Positions 36,670-46,359 of a DNA stretch of 64,000 bases are shown here, in pieces. Location: assembly GCA_963703045.1 (NCBI GenBank), contig OY969782.1:2728001-2792000 (forward strand), in the 5' to 3' direction. Within the stretch, counting starts at the first letter, position 1; each line of letters opens with the position of its first letter. Source of the DNA: Miltoncostaea sp963703045 (GTDB taxonomy: Bacteria; Actinomycetota; Thermoleophilia; Miltoncostaeales; Miltoncostaeaceae). The notes below the pieces were generated by a model that was not told where the DNA came from, did no database searches, and worked only from the letters and a program-made list of their open reading frames with translations. The translations under genes were made by a program, and so were the position numbers.

Positions 36670-37973
36670 GGCTCACGGTCAATGACATCCTGAGGTCGGG
36701 CGTCGAGGTCCGCCTGCCGGTCGGCAGCCCGGACACCGAGATCGCCGGCGCCTTCGTCGATTCCCGCGAGGTGCTCGAGGGCGGGCTCTTCGTGGGCATC
36801 CGCGGCGAGCTCGCCGACGGCGGGCAGCACGCCCCCGACGCCCTGCGCGACGGCGCCGCCGCCGCCGTGGTGGGCGAGTCGGCGTGGCGCTGGATCGAGG
36901 GGGACGTGCAGGGCATGCGCAAGCCCGTGATGGTCGCGCCCGATCCGGCCGCCGTGCTGCAGGCGGCGGGCCGGATCGCGCTCGAGCGCGGCGGCGCGCG
37001 CGTGGTGGGGGTGACCGGTGCCACCGGCAAGACCACCACGAAGGACATCATCGTCGCGATGCTGCGCGCCGCCGGCGTGGCCGCCGAGGGGACCCCGGGC
37101 AACCGCAACACCGAGATCGGGGTCCCCATGTCGCTGCTGGGGATGGGCGAGGGCTGCGAGGTGGCGGTCGTCGAGATGGGCATGCGGGGCGCCGGCCAGA
37201 TCGCCGAGCTCGCCGCCCTCGCCCCTCCGGACGTGGCCGTGATCACGGCCATCGGCCCCGTCCACCTGGAGTTGCTCGGGTCGGTCGAGGCCGTCGCCGC
37301 GGCGAAGGCCGAGATCCTGACGGGGCTGCGCCCCGGCGGCACCGCCGTGGTGCCGGCCGACGAGCCGCTGCTCGAGCCCTACCTCGCCGCCCTCGACCCC
37401 GCGATCACGGTCGTGCGCGTGGGGCCGACGCCCGATCTCGACCTCGACCTGAGTGTCAGCAAGGGGTGGGAGCTGCGCAACGCCGCGCTCGCGCTGGCCG
37501 TGTGCCGGGCCCTCGGCGCCGAGCCGCCGGCCGGGGCGCGGATCGAGGTGGCGCTGTCGGCGATGCGCGGCCAGGAGCGCCCGCTGCCCGGCGGCGGCGT
37601 GCTGATCGAGGACTGCTACAACGCCAACCCGCGGGCGATGGCGGCGGCCCTCGCCGACCTCGGCGGGCGCCCCGGACGGAAGGTGGCGGTGCTGGCCGAC
37701 ATGATGGAGCTGGGGCCCGACGAGCTCGCCTTCCACCGCGAGGTCGGCGCGCGGGCGGTGGCCGAGGGCATCGACCTGCTCGTGGCGGTCGGCGAGCGGG
37801 CGGCCGCCTACGCGGACGGGGCGGACGGGCTCGAGTGCCTGCACCTGGCGACGGTCGAGGAGGCCGTCGCGCGCCTGCCCGGGATCGTCGCCCCGGGGGA
37901 CGTGGTGCTGCTGAAGGGCTCGCGGTCGATGCGGCTCGAGCGGGTCGGCGCCGCGCTGGCACCGGAGGCCTGA
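36666..37973 (+). CDS. murF: UDP-MurNAc-tripeptide:D-Ala-D-Ala ligase MurF
   Basis: Attaches D-Ala-D-Ala to the precursor in the cytoplasm. The 435-residue protein has the ATP loop GVTGATGKTTTKD, GNRNTEIGVP, EMGMRGAGQI, ITAIGPVHLELLGS and DCYNANPRAM. The segment between the ATP domain and the C-terminal domain is shorter than in typical MurF: VRVGPTPDLDLDLSVSKGWELRNAALAL replaces a roughly 50-residue longer region ending in GRHNxxNALAA (only this short form is visible here). ATG overlaps the murE stop and TGATG links to mraY. Confidence 0.92.
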
Positions 37974-38959
37974 TGCCGCGGGTGCTGATCGGCGCGATCA
38001 CGGCGGCGACCCTGCTGATGTTCCTCGGTCCGAAGTTCATCGCGTGGCTGAGGGCCAACGAGGTCGGGCAGTTCGTGCGGCCGGCCGGACTCATCCCGGC
38101 AGGGCACGCCGAGAAGCAGGGCACGCCCACGATGGGCGGGCTGCTCATCCTGCTCGCGACCACCCTGCCCTTCGTGATCCTCTCGAGCCGCAGCACCGAG
38201 GCGATGCTCGTGCTGTTCGCGACCATCGCGTGCGGCGCGATCGGCTTCATCGACGACTTCATGAAGATCGTCAAGAAGCGCTCGCTGGGCCTCTCCGGGA
38301 AGGTCCGGATGGTGGCTCTCGCCGGCGTCGCCGCGGTGCTCGTGGCCGTCGCCGTCAACGTCGTCGGGCTGCCGACGACCCTCGTCGTGCCCGTGCTCGA
38401 CCAGTCGTTCGAGATCGGGGCGATCGCCTTCTTCGTCGTGGTCTTCCTCGTCGTGGCGGGCGCCGCGAACGCGGTCAACCTGACCGACGGCCTCGACGGC
38501 CTCGCCGCCGGCTGCGCCGCGATCGTGCTGCTCTCGTACACCGCGATCGCGTTCGTGTCGGACCAGCGCGACCTGGCCATCTTCGGCGCGACCGTCGGCG
38601 GCGCGTGCGTCGGGTTCCTCTGGTTCAACTCGTTCCCGGCGGCGGTGTTCATGGGCGACACCGGGTCGTACGCGCTCGGCGGGGCCATCGCCGCGATGGC
38701 GGTCATGACCAAGACCGAGCTGCTGCTCGGCGTGATCGGGGCCATCTTCGTGGCCGAGGCGCTGTCGGTCATCATCCAGGTGATCGTCTTCAAGCGGTTC
38801 CGGGCACGGGTCTTCCTCATGACGCCCGTGCACCACCATTTCGAGATGGCGGCGTGGAGCGAGACGAAGATCATCGTGCGGTTCTGGTTGATCGCCGCCA
38901 TCTTCGCGGCGGTCGGGTTCACGCTCTACTTCCGCGACCTGCAGAGCCTGTCGCCGTGA
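37973..38959 (+). CDS. mraY: Phospho-MurNAc-pentapeptide transferase MraY
   Basis: Transfers phospho-MurNAc-pentapeptide to undecaprenyl phosphate, making lipid I. The 328-residue protein has ten predicted membrane helices, the HAEKQGTPTMGG motif, the Asp-rich FIDDFMKI, the NAVNLTDGLDGLA site and the MTPVHHHFE motif. All catalytic aspartates and histidines are present. ATG overlaps the murF stop. Confidence 0.96.
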   Translation: MPRVLIGAITAATLLMFLGPKFIAWLRANEVGQFVRPAGLIPAGHAEKQGTPTMGGLLILLATTLPFVILSSRSTEAMLVLFATIACGAIGFIDDFMKIVKKRSLGLSGKVRMVALAGVAAVLVAVAVNVVGLPTTLVVPVLDQSFEIGAIAFFVVVFLVVAGAANAVNLTDGLDGLAAGCAAIVLLSYTAIAFVSDQRDLAIFGATVGGACVGFLWFNSFPAAVFMGDTGSYALGGAIAAMAVMTKTELLLGVIGAIFVAEALSVIIQVIVFKRFRARVFLMTPVHHHFEMAAWSETKIIVRFWLIAAIFAAVGFTLYFRDLQSLSP

Positions 38960-40320
38960 GCGCGGCCGCCCCCGCGTTCGCGCCGGCGTCCGTGCGCGCA
39001 TTCCGCTTCGGGCCCTGGTCGGCCGACTGGGAGACGGGCGTCGTGCGGCTCGGGTACGCGCTCGACGACGTCACGTTCACCGAGACCTTCACGTTCCCGG
39101 TTCCGCCCGGGGCCGTCGCCGCGGGGCCCCGGGCGCGCGCGCTGGGTGGTGCGGTGCGGCTGCTGCACCTGGTCGCGGGGGTGAGCTACTACAAGGCGGC
39201 CGCGCCGCCCCGCATCGAGATCGAGGGCGACGCCCCGTCGCCCGACACGGCCCGGGCGCTCGAACGGCTCTACACACAGGGCCTCGGCGAGTTCGCCTGG
39301 CGCAACGGGCTGGCCCGGATCGGGCACGACATCGCGTTCCCGTCGGCGCCCGGCGAGGCCGCCACGGCGCCCGCCGTCGGCCTCGGGCGCCGCTCGCTCG
39401 TGCCGGTGGGCGGCGGCAAGGACTCGGTCGTCGGCCTGGCCGCCCTCGTCCGCGCGGGCGAGGAGACGATCGCCTTCTCGGTGGGCCGCAAGCCCTCGGC
39501 CGACGCGGCGGCGGCGATCGAGGGCGTGCCCATGCTGCACGTGCGCCGCGACCTCGATCCGCGCCTGTTCGCGCTCAACCGCGCGGGGGCCCTCAACGGC
39601 CACGTGCCGATCACCGCGATCGTGTCGTGCGCCGCCGTGGTGGCCGCGGTGCTGCACGACTGCGACAGCGTGGTGATGTCGAACGAGCGCTCGGCGTCGT
39701 CGGGCAACTTCGACTGGCCCGAGTTCGGCGGGGTGGTCAACCACCAGCACAGCAAGGGGTGGGAGGCCGAGCGCGACCTGGCCGCGGCGGTGCGCCGCGA
39801 CGTCGCGTCCGACCTGGCGTACTTCTCGCTGCTCCGGCCCTGGTCCGAGCTCGCGATCAGCCGCGCCTTCGCGGCCCTGCCGGCGCACCACGCGACCTTC
39901 ATGAGCTGCAACGTGGGCTTCCGCATCCACCGGCCGGCGGCTGCCGGCTGGTGCGGCGACTGCCCGAAGTGCCGCTTCGTCTTCCTCGCGCTCGCCCCCT
40001 TCGTCGCCCGCACGGCGCTCGCCGGCGTCTTCGGCGGCGACCTGCTCGACGACCCCCGCCAGGAGGCCGGCTACCGGGCGATCCTCGGCATCGACGCCGA
40101 CAAGCCCTTCGAGTGCGTCGGGGAGGTCGACGAGGCCCGCGCCGCCCTGCGCGCGCTCGCGGCCGACCCGGCCTGGCGCGGCGCCCACGTGGTGGCCGCG
40201 CTCGCCGCCGCCGCGGGCGGGCCCGACGCCGACGCCATGGCGCCCTGGCTGACGCCCGGGGGCGAGCACGCCATCCCGGAGCGACACGCACGGGCGGCCG
40301 GTGCGCTTCTCGGCGCTTAG
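38956..40320 (+). CDS. murL: UDP-MurNAc-L-Ala-L-Glu epimerase MurL
   Basis: MurL epimerises the terminal L-Glu of UDP-MurNAc-L-Ala-L-Glu to D-Glu with ATP and Mg, replacing free D-glutamate made by MurI (known from Xanthomonas). The 454-residue protein has a beta-rich N-terminal part, a PP-loop-like ATP site VPVGGGKDSVVGLA, the motif VMSNERSASSGNFDWPE and a late CGDCPKCRF cysteine cluster. Its place between mraY and a MurD2-type ligase supports the call. GTG overlaps the mraY stop and murD overlaps its end by 20 bases. Confidence 0.87.
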   Translation: MSAAAPAFAPASVRAFRFGPWSADWETGVVRLGYALDDVTFTETFTFPVPPGAVAAGPRARALGGAVRLLHLVAGVSYYKAAAPPRIEIEGDAPSPDTARALERLYTQGLGEFAWRNGLARIGHDIAFPSAPGEAATAPAVGLGRRSLVPVGGGKDSVVGLAALVRAGEETIAFSVGRKPSADAAAAIEGVPMLHVRRDLDPRLFALNRAGALNGHVPITAIVSCAAVVAAVLHDCDSVVMSNERSASSGNFDWPEFGGVVNHQHSKGWEAERDLAAAVRRDVASDLAYFSLLRPWSELAISRAFAALPAHHATFMSCNVGFRIHRPAAAGWCGDCPKCRFVFLALAPFVARTALAGVFGGDLLDDPRQEAGYRAILGIDADKPFECVGEVDEARAALRALAADPAWRGAHVVAALAAAAGGPDADAMAPWLTPGGEHAIPERHARAAGALLGA

Positions 40321-41632
40321 GGGCCGGCGCGTCGGGGTGTGGGGGCTCGGCCGCGAGGGCCGGGCCATCGTGCGCGCCGTCGGCGAGGGGCTGCCCGGCA
40401 CCTCCCTGACCGTCGTCGACGAGCGCACCCCGGGCGAGCCCGGGGTGGGGCGCGATCCGGCGGCGCTGCGCGGGTGCGACGTCGTGGTGCGCTCGCCCGG
40501 CATCAGCCGCTACCGGCCCGAGATCGCCGACCTCGTCGCGGCGGGGGTCGAGATGACCACCGGCACCAACCTCTGGTTCGCCGAGCACCCGGGGGCCCGG
40601 GCGATCGGGGTGACCGGCAGCAAGGGCAAGAGCACCACGAGCGCGCTCATCGCCCACCTGGCCGCGGCCGCCGGGCTGCGTGTGCAGCTCGCCGGCAACA
40701 TCGGCGTGCCGCTCGCCGATCTGATCGGCACCGACGGGGCCGGCGTCGATCTGTGGGTGCTCGAGCTCTCGAGCTTCCAGACGAGCGACCTCGACGCCTC
40801 GCCGACCGTCGGCGTGCTGCTCAACCTCTACCGCGAGCACACCGACTGGCACGGCACCCGCGAGCGGTACTGGAACGACAAGCTGAACCTCTTCGCCCAC
40901 CGCCCGGAGATGGCGTCGGTGCTGAACGCGGCCGATCCCGAGGTGCGCGCCCGGGGCGCGGGCCTGCCCCATCCCCGCTGGTTCATGCAGCCGGACGGGT
41001 TCGACGTGGCGCCGTCGGGCGTGACCCGCGCCGGAGCCCCCTTCGCGGCCCGCGCCGAGATCGGCCTGGCCGGCGACCACAACCTCGCCAACGTCTGCGC
41101 GGCGCTGACCGCGCTCGAGGCGGCGGGCGTCGAGGTCGGCGGGCTGGGGGACGCCCTCGCCGGGTTCCGCCCGCTGGCCCACCGTCTCCAGGTGCTGGGG
41201 GAGGGCGGCGGGGTGCTCTACGTCGACGACAGCATCGCGACCATCCCCGAGGCGACCGTCGCCGCCGCCCGCGCGCTGGCGCCGCGGCCGGTGGTGCTGC
41301 TCGTCGGGGGTCTCGACCGGCACCAGGACTACGCGCCGCTGGCCCGCTACGTGGCCGCCGAGGCCTCGGTCGCCGGCGTCGTGGCGCTGCCGGGCAACGG
41401 GGCCCGCATCCTCGAGAGCATCGCGGCCGAGCCGCGGCCTCCCGGCGGGGAGACGACGCCCGTCGAGCGGGCCGACGACCTGCCCGACGCCGTCGCCCGC
41501 GCCCGCCGTCTCGTGCCGCGGGGGGGTGCCGTGCTGCTGTCGCCGGGCGCCCCGACCGGCGACGACTTCCGCGACTTCCAGGTCCGCGGGGACGCCTTCG
41601 CCGATTGCGTGCGAGCCCTGCTGGACGACTGA
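40301..41632 (+). CDS. murD: UDP-MurNAc-L-Ala:glutamate ligase, MurD2 type
   Basis: Adds glutamate to UDP-MurNAc-L-Ala. The 443-residue Mur ligase has GVWGLGREGRAIV, the ATP loop GVTGSKGKSTTSALI, ELSSFQTSDL and the C-terminal YVDDSIATIPEAT, where classic MurD has NDSKATN. The DSIATIPE form is that of MurD2, which uses L-Glu and works with MurL. So in this organism L-Glu is probably added first and then inverted by the MurL encoded just upstream. The GTG start lies inside murL. A hairpin-rich gap of 103 bases follows before ftsW. Confidence 0.9.
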   Translation: MRFSALRGRRVGVWGLGREGRAIVRAVGEGLPGTSLTVVDERTPGEPGVGRDPAALRGCDVVVRSPGISRYRPEIADLVAAGVEMTTGTNLWFAEHPGARAIGVTGSKGKSTTSALIAHLAAAAGLRVQLAGNIGVPLADLIGTDGAGVDLWVLELSSFQTSDLDASPTVGVLLNLYREHTDWHGTRERYWNDKLNLFAHRPEMASVLNAADPEVRARGAGLPHPRWFMQPDGFDVAPSGVTRAGAPFAARAEIGLAGDHNLANVCAALTALEAAGVEVGGLGDALAGFRPLAHRLQVLGEGGGVLYVDDSIATIPEATVAAARALAPRPVVLLVGGLDRHQDYAPLARYVAAEASVAGVVALPGNGARILESIAAEPRPPGGETTPVERADDLPDAVARARRLVPRGGAVLLSPGAPTGDDFRDFQVRGDAFADCVRALLDD

Positions 41633-41646
41633 GGCCGGCCGGAGGA

Positions 41647-41677
41647 CCACCCTCACCGACGCGCGTCGTCCGGGTGG
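41647..41677. other. Imperfect hairpin between murD and ftsW
   Basis: CCACCC (41647-41652) and GGGTGG (41672-41677) can pair, with an inner GACGCGCGTC palindrome. It sits in the only gap of the murL-ftsQ run and could attenuate or delimit transcription. Confidence 0.3.
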
Positions 41678-41735
41678 ACCCGGGGAGCCCGGGGCGGGGA
41701 GGGGGTGACCGGCCCCCGGCGAAGAGATCGGTGCA

Positions 41736-43022
41736 GTGGCCGCGACGCGAACCGTCCCACGGACCGCCCCGCGGTCCGCACCCCCCCGCACCGACCGTGT
41801 CGGGGCGTCGCCGGGCTCGGTGCGCCCCGAGCGCCTGCTGGCCGGGGTCGTGCTGGCGCTCGTGTGCTTCGGCCTGGTGATGGTCTTCTCGACCTCGAGC
41901 ACGACGGCGCTGCTCAACGACGGCGACCCGATGGGCCTCGCGATGCGCCAGGCCCTCTACGCGATCATCGGGCTCGGCGCGTACGCCGCGTTCGTCCGCA
42001 TGAACCCCGAGGGCATGAAGCGCCTCGGCCCGCCGGCCATCGGCATCTGCATCGTGCTGCTGCTCGTCGTGCTGGTGCCCTCGATCGGCACCCAGGTCAA
42101 CGGATCGCGTCGCTGGATCTCGCTGGGCGGCCTCGGCGCGCTGCAGCCGTCCGAGATCGCCAAGCTGGCCCTCGGCCTCTGGATCGCCCAGGCGGTGGTG
42201 CGCCGCCCGGCGAGCCTCCAGACCGCCAGGGGGCTCGTGCCCTTCCTCGGCATCACCGGCGTCGTCGCCCTGCTGATCCTCGTCGAGCCCGACATGGAGA
42301 CGGCCGTGATCGCCATCGTCTCGGCCTTCGTCATGCTGTTGGTCGCGGGCGCGCGCCTGCGGCACCTCGGGGGCATCGTCGGCGTGGGCGTCCTCATCGC
42401 GACGATCGGCATCCTCGCCGAGCCCTACCGCCGGGCGCGCATCCTGTCGTTCATCGATCCCTGGCGGGATCCGGACGGCGTCGGCTTCCAGAGCGTGCAG
42501 GCCCAGGTGGCCCTCGGATCGGGCGGGATCCACGGGGTCGGCCTCGGCGACGGGGTGCAGAAGGCGTTCTACCTGCCGGAGGCCCACACCGACATGATCC
42601 TCGCCACCATCGGCGAGGAGCTGGGACTGATCGGCGTGCTGGCCGTGCTGGTCGCCTACGGGCTGTTCGCCGTCGCGGGCTACCGCATCGCGCTCGGCGC
42701 CCGTAACCTCCACGAGCAGGTCCTCGCGGCCGGCCTCACGTCGATGGTGGTGATGCAGGCCGCGGTGAACGTCGGGGCGGTGGTCGGCATGATGCCGGTC
42801 ACCGGGGTCCCGCTCCCGTTCGTGTCGTTCGGGGGGAGCAACCTGATCACGTTCCTGGCCTGCACGGGCATCCTTGTCAACATCGGCCGCCGATCACACC
42901 TCCACGCACGCCGACTCGCCGTCGTCGACGGGGGTGAGGGTCGTGATCGCCGCGGGGGGGACGGGTGGGCACGTGATGCCGGCGCTGGCGGTGGCCGACG
43001 CGCTGCGCGCGCGGGGGGCTGA
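41736..43022 (+). CDS. ftsW: Peptidoglycan polymerase / lipid II flippase-family protein FtsW
   Basis: A SEDS-family glycosyltransferase that polymerises septal peptidoglycan with FtsI. The protein has about ten membrane helices, the motif VNGSRRWISLGGLGALQPSEIAKL, EPDMETA, the catalytic-Asp region and VSFGGSNLIT. GTG 41736 follows GAAGAG. The annotated end overlaps murG by 89 bases and its last 30 residues are low-complexity; if the GGGGG run at 42930-42934 had one more G, ftsW would stop at TGA overlapping the murG GTG, the pattern used elsewhere. So the C-terminus is doubtful. Confidence 0.93.
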   Translation: MAATRTVPRTAPRSAPPRTDRVGASPGSVRPERLLAGVVLALVCFGLVMVFSTSSTTALLNDGDPMGLAMRQALYAIIGLGAYAAFVRMNPEGMKRLGPPAIGICIVLLLVVLVPSIGTQVNGSRRWISLGGLGALQPSEIAKLALGLWIAQAVVRRPASLQTARGLVPFLGITGVVALLILVEPDMETAVIAIVSAFVMLLVAGARLRHLGGIVGVGVLIATIGILAEPYRRARILSFIDPWRDPDGVGFQSVQAQVALGSGGIHGVGLGDGVQKAFYLPEAHTDMILATIGEELGLIGVLAVLVAYGLFAVAGYRIALGARNLHEQVLAAGLTSMVVMQAAVNVGAVVGMMPVTGVPLPFVSFGGSNLITFLACTGILVNIGRRSHLHARRLAVVDGGEGRDRRGGDGWARDAGAGGGRRAARAGG

Positions 43023-44070
43023 GGTCTCGTTCATCGGGGCCCGCGGCGCCGGGGCGTCCGCGGCGGTGCGGGCGGCGGGGTACCGGGAGGACGTCATCCC
43101 GCTGAGGGGCCTCGCACGCCGCCCCTCGCTGGGCAACCTCTGGGCGCTCGCGCTCGCCGCCCTCGCCACGCCCCGCGCGATCGGGCTGCTGGTGCGCCGG
43201 CGGGCCCAGGTGGTCGTGGGCGGCGGGAGCTACGTCGCGGGCCCCGTGGCCCTCGCGGCCTGGCTCACGCGGCGGCCGCTGCTGCTGACCGAGGCCGACT
43301 CCCACCTGGGGCTCGCCAACCGCATCGCGGCGCCGCTCGCCCGCCGGGTGACGCTGGCCTTCCCGCTCGCCGGGCGCTCGGGCCGCCGGTACCTGGTCAC
43401 GGGGCGTCCCGTCGGCACGCGGGTCACCGGGGCCACGCGTACCGCGGGGCGCCGGGCGTTCGGCATCGACCCCGGAGCGACCGTCGTGCTCGTCGTCGGC
43501 GGCAGCCAGGGCGCGCGGACGCTCAACCGCGCGGCCGCCGCGGCGTTCGGAGACGACCCGCCCATCGACGTGATCCACGTCGCCGGGCCCCGTCAGCTCG
43601 ACGAGACGCGCCGGCTGCTGGCCGGCCGCTCGCCCGGTCCGCGGTACCGCCTCGTCGGCTATCTCGACAACCTTCCGGACGCCATCGCCGCCGCCGACCT
43701 GGTCATCTCGCGATCGGGCGGATCGGTGTTCGAGCTCGCGGCGATCGGGCGCCCCTCCATCCTCGTGCCCTACCCGCACGCGACCGCCGACCACCAGGCC
43801 AAGAACGCGCGCTGGCTGGCCGAGGCGGGCGCCGCGATCGTGCTGCCCGACGCCGACTGCGACGGCGAGCGCCTGCGGGGACTCGTGGGAGCGCTGCTCG
43901 CCGACCGCCGCCGCCTCGAGGGCATGGCCGAGGCGGCCCGGCGGGTCGGCCGGCCCGAGGCGGCGGGCGTCGTGGCCGACGAGGCCCTGGCGCTGGCCCG
44001 CCGGCGCCGCCGGCTGCCCCGGCCGCGCCGCCGCACCGGTCGGCGGCTGCGCCTGCGGCGAGGCCGGTGA
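42934..44070 (+). CDS. murG: UDP-GlcNAc:lipid I transferase MurG
   Basis: Adds GlcNAc to lipid I, giving lipid II on the inner membrane face. The 378-residue GT-B protein has VIAAGGTGGHVMPALAVA, VVGGGSYVAGP, VVGGSQGARTLNR, SRSGGSVFELAAIGRPSILVPYPHATADHQAKNA and a basic C-terminal tail. GTG 42934 fits the glycine-rich loop placed 5-15 residues from the start. murC overlaps its stop by four bases. Confidence 0.94.
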   Translation: MRVVIAAGGTGGHVMPALAVADALRARGAEVSFIGARGAGASAAVRAAGYREDVIPLRGLARRPSLGNLWALALAALATPRAIGLLVRRRAQVVVGGGSYVAGPVALAAWLTRRPLLLTEADSHLGLANRIAAPLARRVTLAFPLAGRSGRRYLVTGRPVGTRVTGATRTAGRRAFGIDPGATVVLVVGGSQGARTLNRAAAAAFGDDPPIDVIHVAGPRQLDETRRLLAGRSPGPRYRLVGYLDNLPDAIAAADLVISRSGGSVFELAAIGRPSILVPYPHATADHQAKNARWLAEAGAAIVLPDADCDGERLRGLVGALLADRRRLEGMAEAARRVGRPEAAGVVADEALALARRRRRLPRPRRRTGRRLRLRRGR

Positions 44071-45470
44071 GCGGGGAGACGACCGCCCCGGGGCCGCGCC
44101 CCATCCACCTGGTGGGCATCGGCGGCGCCGGCATGAGCGGCCTCGCGCGGCTGGCCCACTCGGCCGGATACCGGGTGGGCGGCAGCGATCGGGAGCAGTC
44201 GGCGACGGTCGCGGCGCTCCGTGCCGACGGCATCGCGGTCCACATCGGCCACGCGGCGGACGCGGTCGGCGCCGACGCCGCCGCGCTGGTCGTCTCGACC
44301 GCCATCGCCTCCGACAACCCCGAGCTCGCCGAGGCCCGCCGGCGCGGCCTGCCGGTGCTGCACCGGTCCGAGCTGCTCGCCGAGCTGATGAGGGGCCGGC
44401 GCGGGCTCGCGGTGGCCGGCGCCCACGGCAAGTCGACCACCAGCGCGATGCTGCTGGCCGTCCTCGGCGACGCCTCGGCGTGCGTGGGCGCGACCATCGC
44501 CGGCGGCCACGGCACCGGCGCGCTCTGGGGAGCCGGCCCGTGGTTCGTGGCCGAGGCCGACGAGAGCGACCGCTCGCTGCTGAACCTCGCTCCGGAGGCC
44601 GCGATCCTGCTCAACGTCGACCACGACCACCACGCGACGTACGCGTCGCTCGACGAGGTGCGCGACGTGTTCCGCGCGTTCGCCGCCGCCCTGCCCCCGG
44701 AGGGCTGCCTCGTGACCGGTCCCGAGCCGGGCGCGCGCGAGGTGGCCGCCACGGCGCCCTGCGCGGTGCGGCGGGTCGGAGACGGCCCCGGCGACTTCTG
44801 CCGGGTCGAGCGCCCCGACGCGGGCGGGGGGTTCACGCTCGTGGTGGCCGACGGTCGGCGGGTGCACGTGCCGCTGTCCCTGGCCGGGCGCCACAACGCC
44901 GAGAACGCCGCGTGCGCCCTCGCGCTCGCCGACTGGTGCGGGGTGCCCCTGGAGCAGGCCGCGGCGCGCCTGGCGGGGTTCGCCGGCGTCGGGCGCCGGA
45001 TGGAGTCGCGCGGCACGGCCGGCGGCGTCGAGGTGATCGACGACTACGCGCACCACCCCGCCGAGATCCGGGCGACCCTCCAGGCGGCCCGCGAGCGCGG
45101 GTCGCAGCGCGTGCTCGTCGTGTTCCAGCCCCACCTGCCCTCGCGCACGCGGGCGCTCGGGCCGGAGCTGGCGGAGGCCCTCGGCGCCGCCGACGTCGTG
45201 GTGGTGACCGACGTGTACCTCGCCCGCGAGCCCGCCGACCCGGCCGTCACGGGCCGCGCCGTGGCCGACGCGGTGCCGCCCCCCGCGCGCGCGGTGCACG
45301 CCCCCGGGCTCGCCGAGGCCCGCGACGCGGTGCTCGCCGAGGCCCGGCCGGGCGACCTCGTACTGACGATGGGCGCCGGCGACGTGACCTCGCTCGGGCA
45401 GGAGTTGGTGGCCCGGCTGACTAAGAGGTCTGATGATGGGAGCACCCACGAGCGCCCCGCCCCTGCCTGA
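44067..45470 (+). CDS. murC: UDP-MurNAc:L-alanine ligase MurC
   Basis: Adds L-Ala to UDP-MurNAc. The 467-residue Mur ligase has VGIGGAGMSGLA, VAGAHGKSTTSAML (ATP loop), EADESDRSLL, NVDHDHHATY, GRHNAENA and DDYAHHPAEI. GTG overlaps murG. The last 12 residues overlap murB by 38 bases, a longer overlap than the others in this cluster. Confidence 0.95.
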   Translation: MSGETTAPGPRPIHLVGIGGAGMSGLARLAHSAGYRVGGSDREQSATVAALRADGIAVHIGHAADAVGADAAALVVSTAIASDNPELAEARRRGLPVLHRSELLAELMRGRRGLAVAGAHGKSTTSAMLLAVLGDASACVGATIAGGHGTGALWGAGPWFVAEADESDRSLLNLAPEAAILLNVDHDHHATYASLDEVRDVFRAFAAALPPEGCLVTGPEPGAREVAATAPCAVRRVGDGPGDFCRVERPDAGGGFTLVVADGRRVHVPLSLAGRHNAENAACALALADWCGVPLEQAAARLAGFAGVGRRMESRGTAGGVEVIDDYAHHPAEIRATLQAARERGSQRVLVVFQPHLPSRTRALGPELAEALGAADVVVVTDVYLAREPADPAVTGRAVADAVPPPARAVHAPGLAEARDAVLAEARPGDLVLTMGAGDVTSLGQELVARLTKRSDDGSTHERPAPA

Positions 45471-46359
45471 CCTCGCGACCGACGCCCCGCTGGCGCCGCT
45501 CACGACGATCCGGGTGGGGGGCACGGCGGACGTCCTCTGCCGCGCGGGCTCGTTCCGCGACGTGGTCGCGGCGCTGGCGTGGGCCCGCGACGCGGGCATG
45601 CCGACCGCGGTCGTCGGTCGCGGGTCGAACCTGCTCGTCTCCGACGAGGGCTTCCGCGGCCTCGTGCTGCGTCTGGTGGGCCGCCTCACCGCGATCTCGG
45701 TGCGCGGCACCGACCTGTGGTGCGGCGGCGGGGCGTCGCTGCCGCGGGCCGTCCAGCGCGCGGCGGCCGCGGGACTCGAGGGCCTCGAGTGGGGCGCCTC
45801 CATCCCCGGCACCGCCGGCGGTGCCGTCGCCATGAACGCCGGCGCGCACGCCGGGGAGATGGCCGACTCGCTGCGCTGGGCGGTGCTGTGCGGCCCCGAC
45901 GGGCGCCGGCGCGTGCAGCCCGAGGACCTCGAGCTCGGCTATCGCCGGTCGGCCGTCCGGGCCGGCGAGGTCGTGGCGGCGGTCGGGTTCGCGCTGCGCC
46001 CCGGCGACCCCGACGCCATCGCCGGCCGGCTCGCGGCGTTCCGCGACCAGCGCCGCGCGACCCAGCCGCGCGGGGTGCGCACCTTCGGGAGCGTCTTCAC
46101 CAACCCGCCGGGCGACTCGTCGGGCCGCCTGCTGGAGGCGGCCGGCTGCAAGGGGCTCGCCGTCGGCGGGGCGTGCTTCTCGACCACGCACGCCAACTTC
46201 ATCGAGGCGGCGCCGGGCTGCCGATCGGCGGACGTCCTCGCCCTCATGGCCGAGGGCCGGCGCCGGGTGGCCGCCGCCGGCGGTCCCCGGCTGGTGCCCG
46301 AGGTCCGCTACCTCGACCCGGTGGCCGGCATCGTGCCCGTCCGGCTGGACGACGCGTGA
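45433..46359 (+). CDS. murB: UDP-N-acetylenolpyruvoylglucosamine reductase MurB
   Basis: An FAD enzyme that reduces enolpyruvyl-UDP-GlcNAc to UDP-MurNAc. The 308-residue protein has TTIRVGGTAD, VVGRGSNLLVSDEGF, GASIPGTAGGAVAMNAGAHAGEM, ELGYRRSAVR and the proton-donor region FGSVFTNP ... GGACFSTTHANFI. AAGAGG precedes the ATG. Its type II-like length matches other actinobacteria. ftsQ overlaps its stop. Confidence 0.95.
   Translation: MMGAPTSAPPLPDLATDAPLAPLTTIRVGGTADVLCRAGSFRDVVAALAWARDAGMPTAVVGRGSNLLVSDEGFRGLVLRLVGRLTAISVRGTDLWCGGGASLPRAVQRAAAAGLEGLEWGASIPGTAGGAVAMNAGAHAGEMADSLRWAVLCGPDGRRRVQPEDLELGYRRSAVRAGEVVAAVGFALRPGDPDAIAGRLAAFRDQRRATQPRGVRTFGSVFTNPPGDSSGRLLEAAGCKGLAVGGACFSTTHANFIEAAPGCRSADVLALMAEGRRRVAAAGGPRLVPEVRYLDPVAGIVPVRLDDA

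Noticed and set aside
42934..43022. Real 89-base overlap of ftsW and murG
   Set aside because: The overlapping ftsW tail is low-complexity, and one more G in the run at 42930-42934 gives a GTGA junction as elsewhere. A missing base is likelier.
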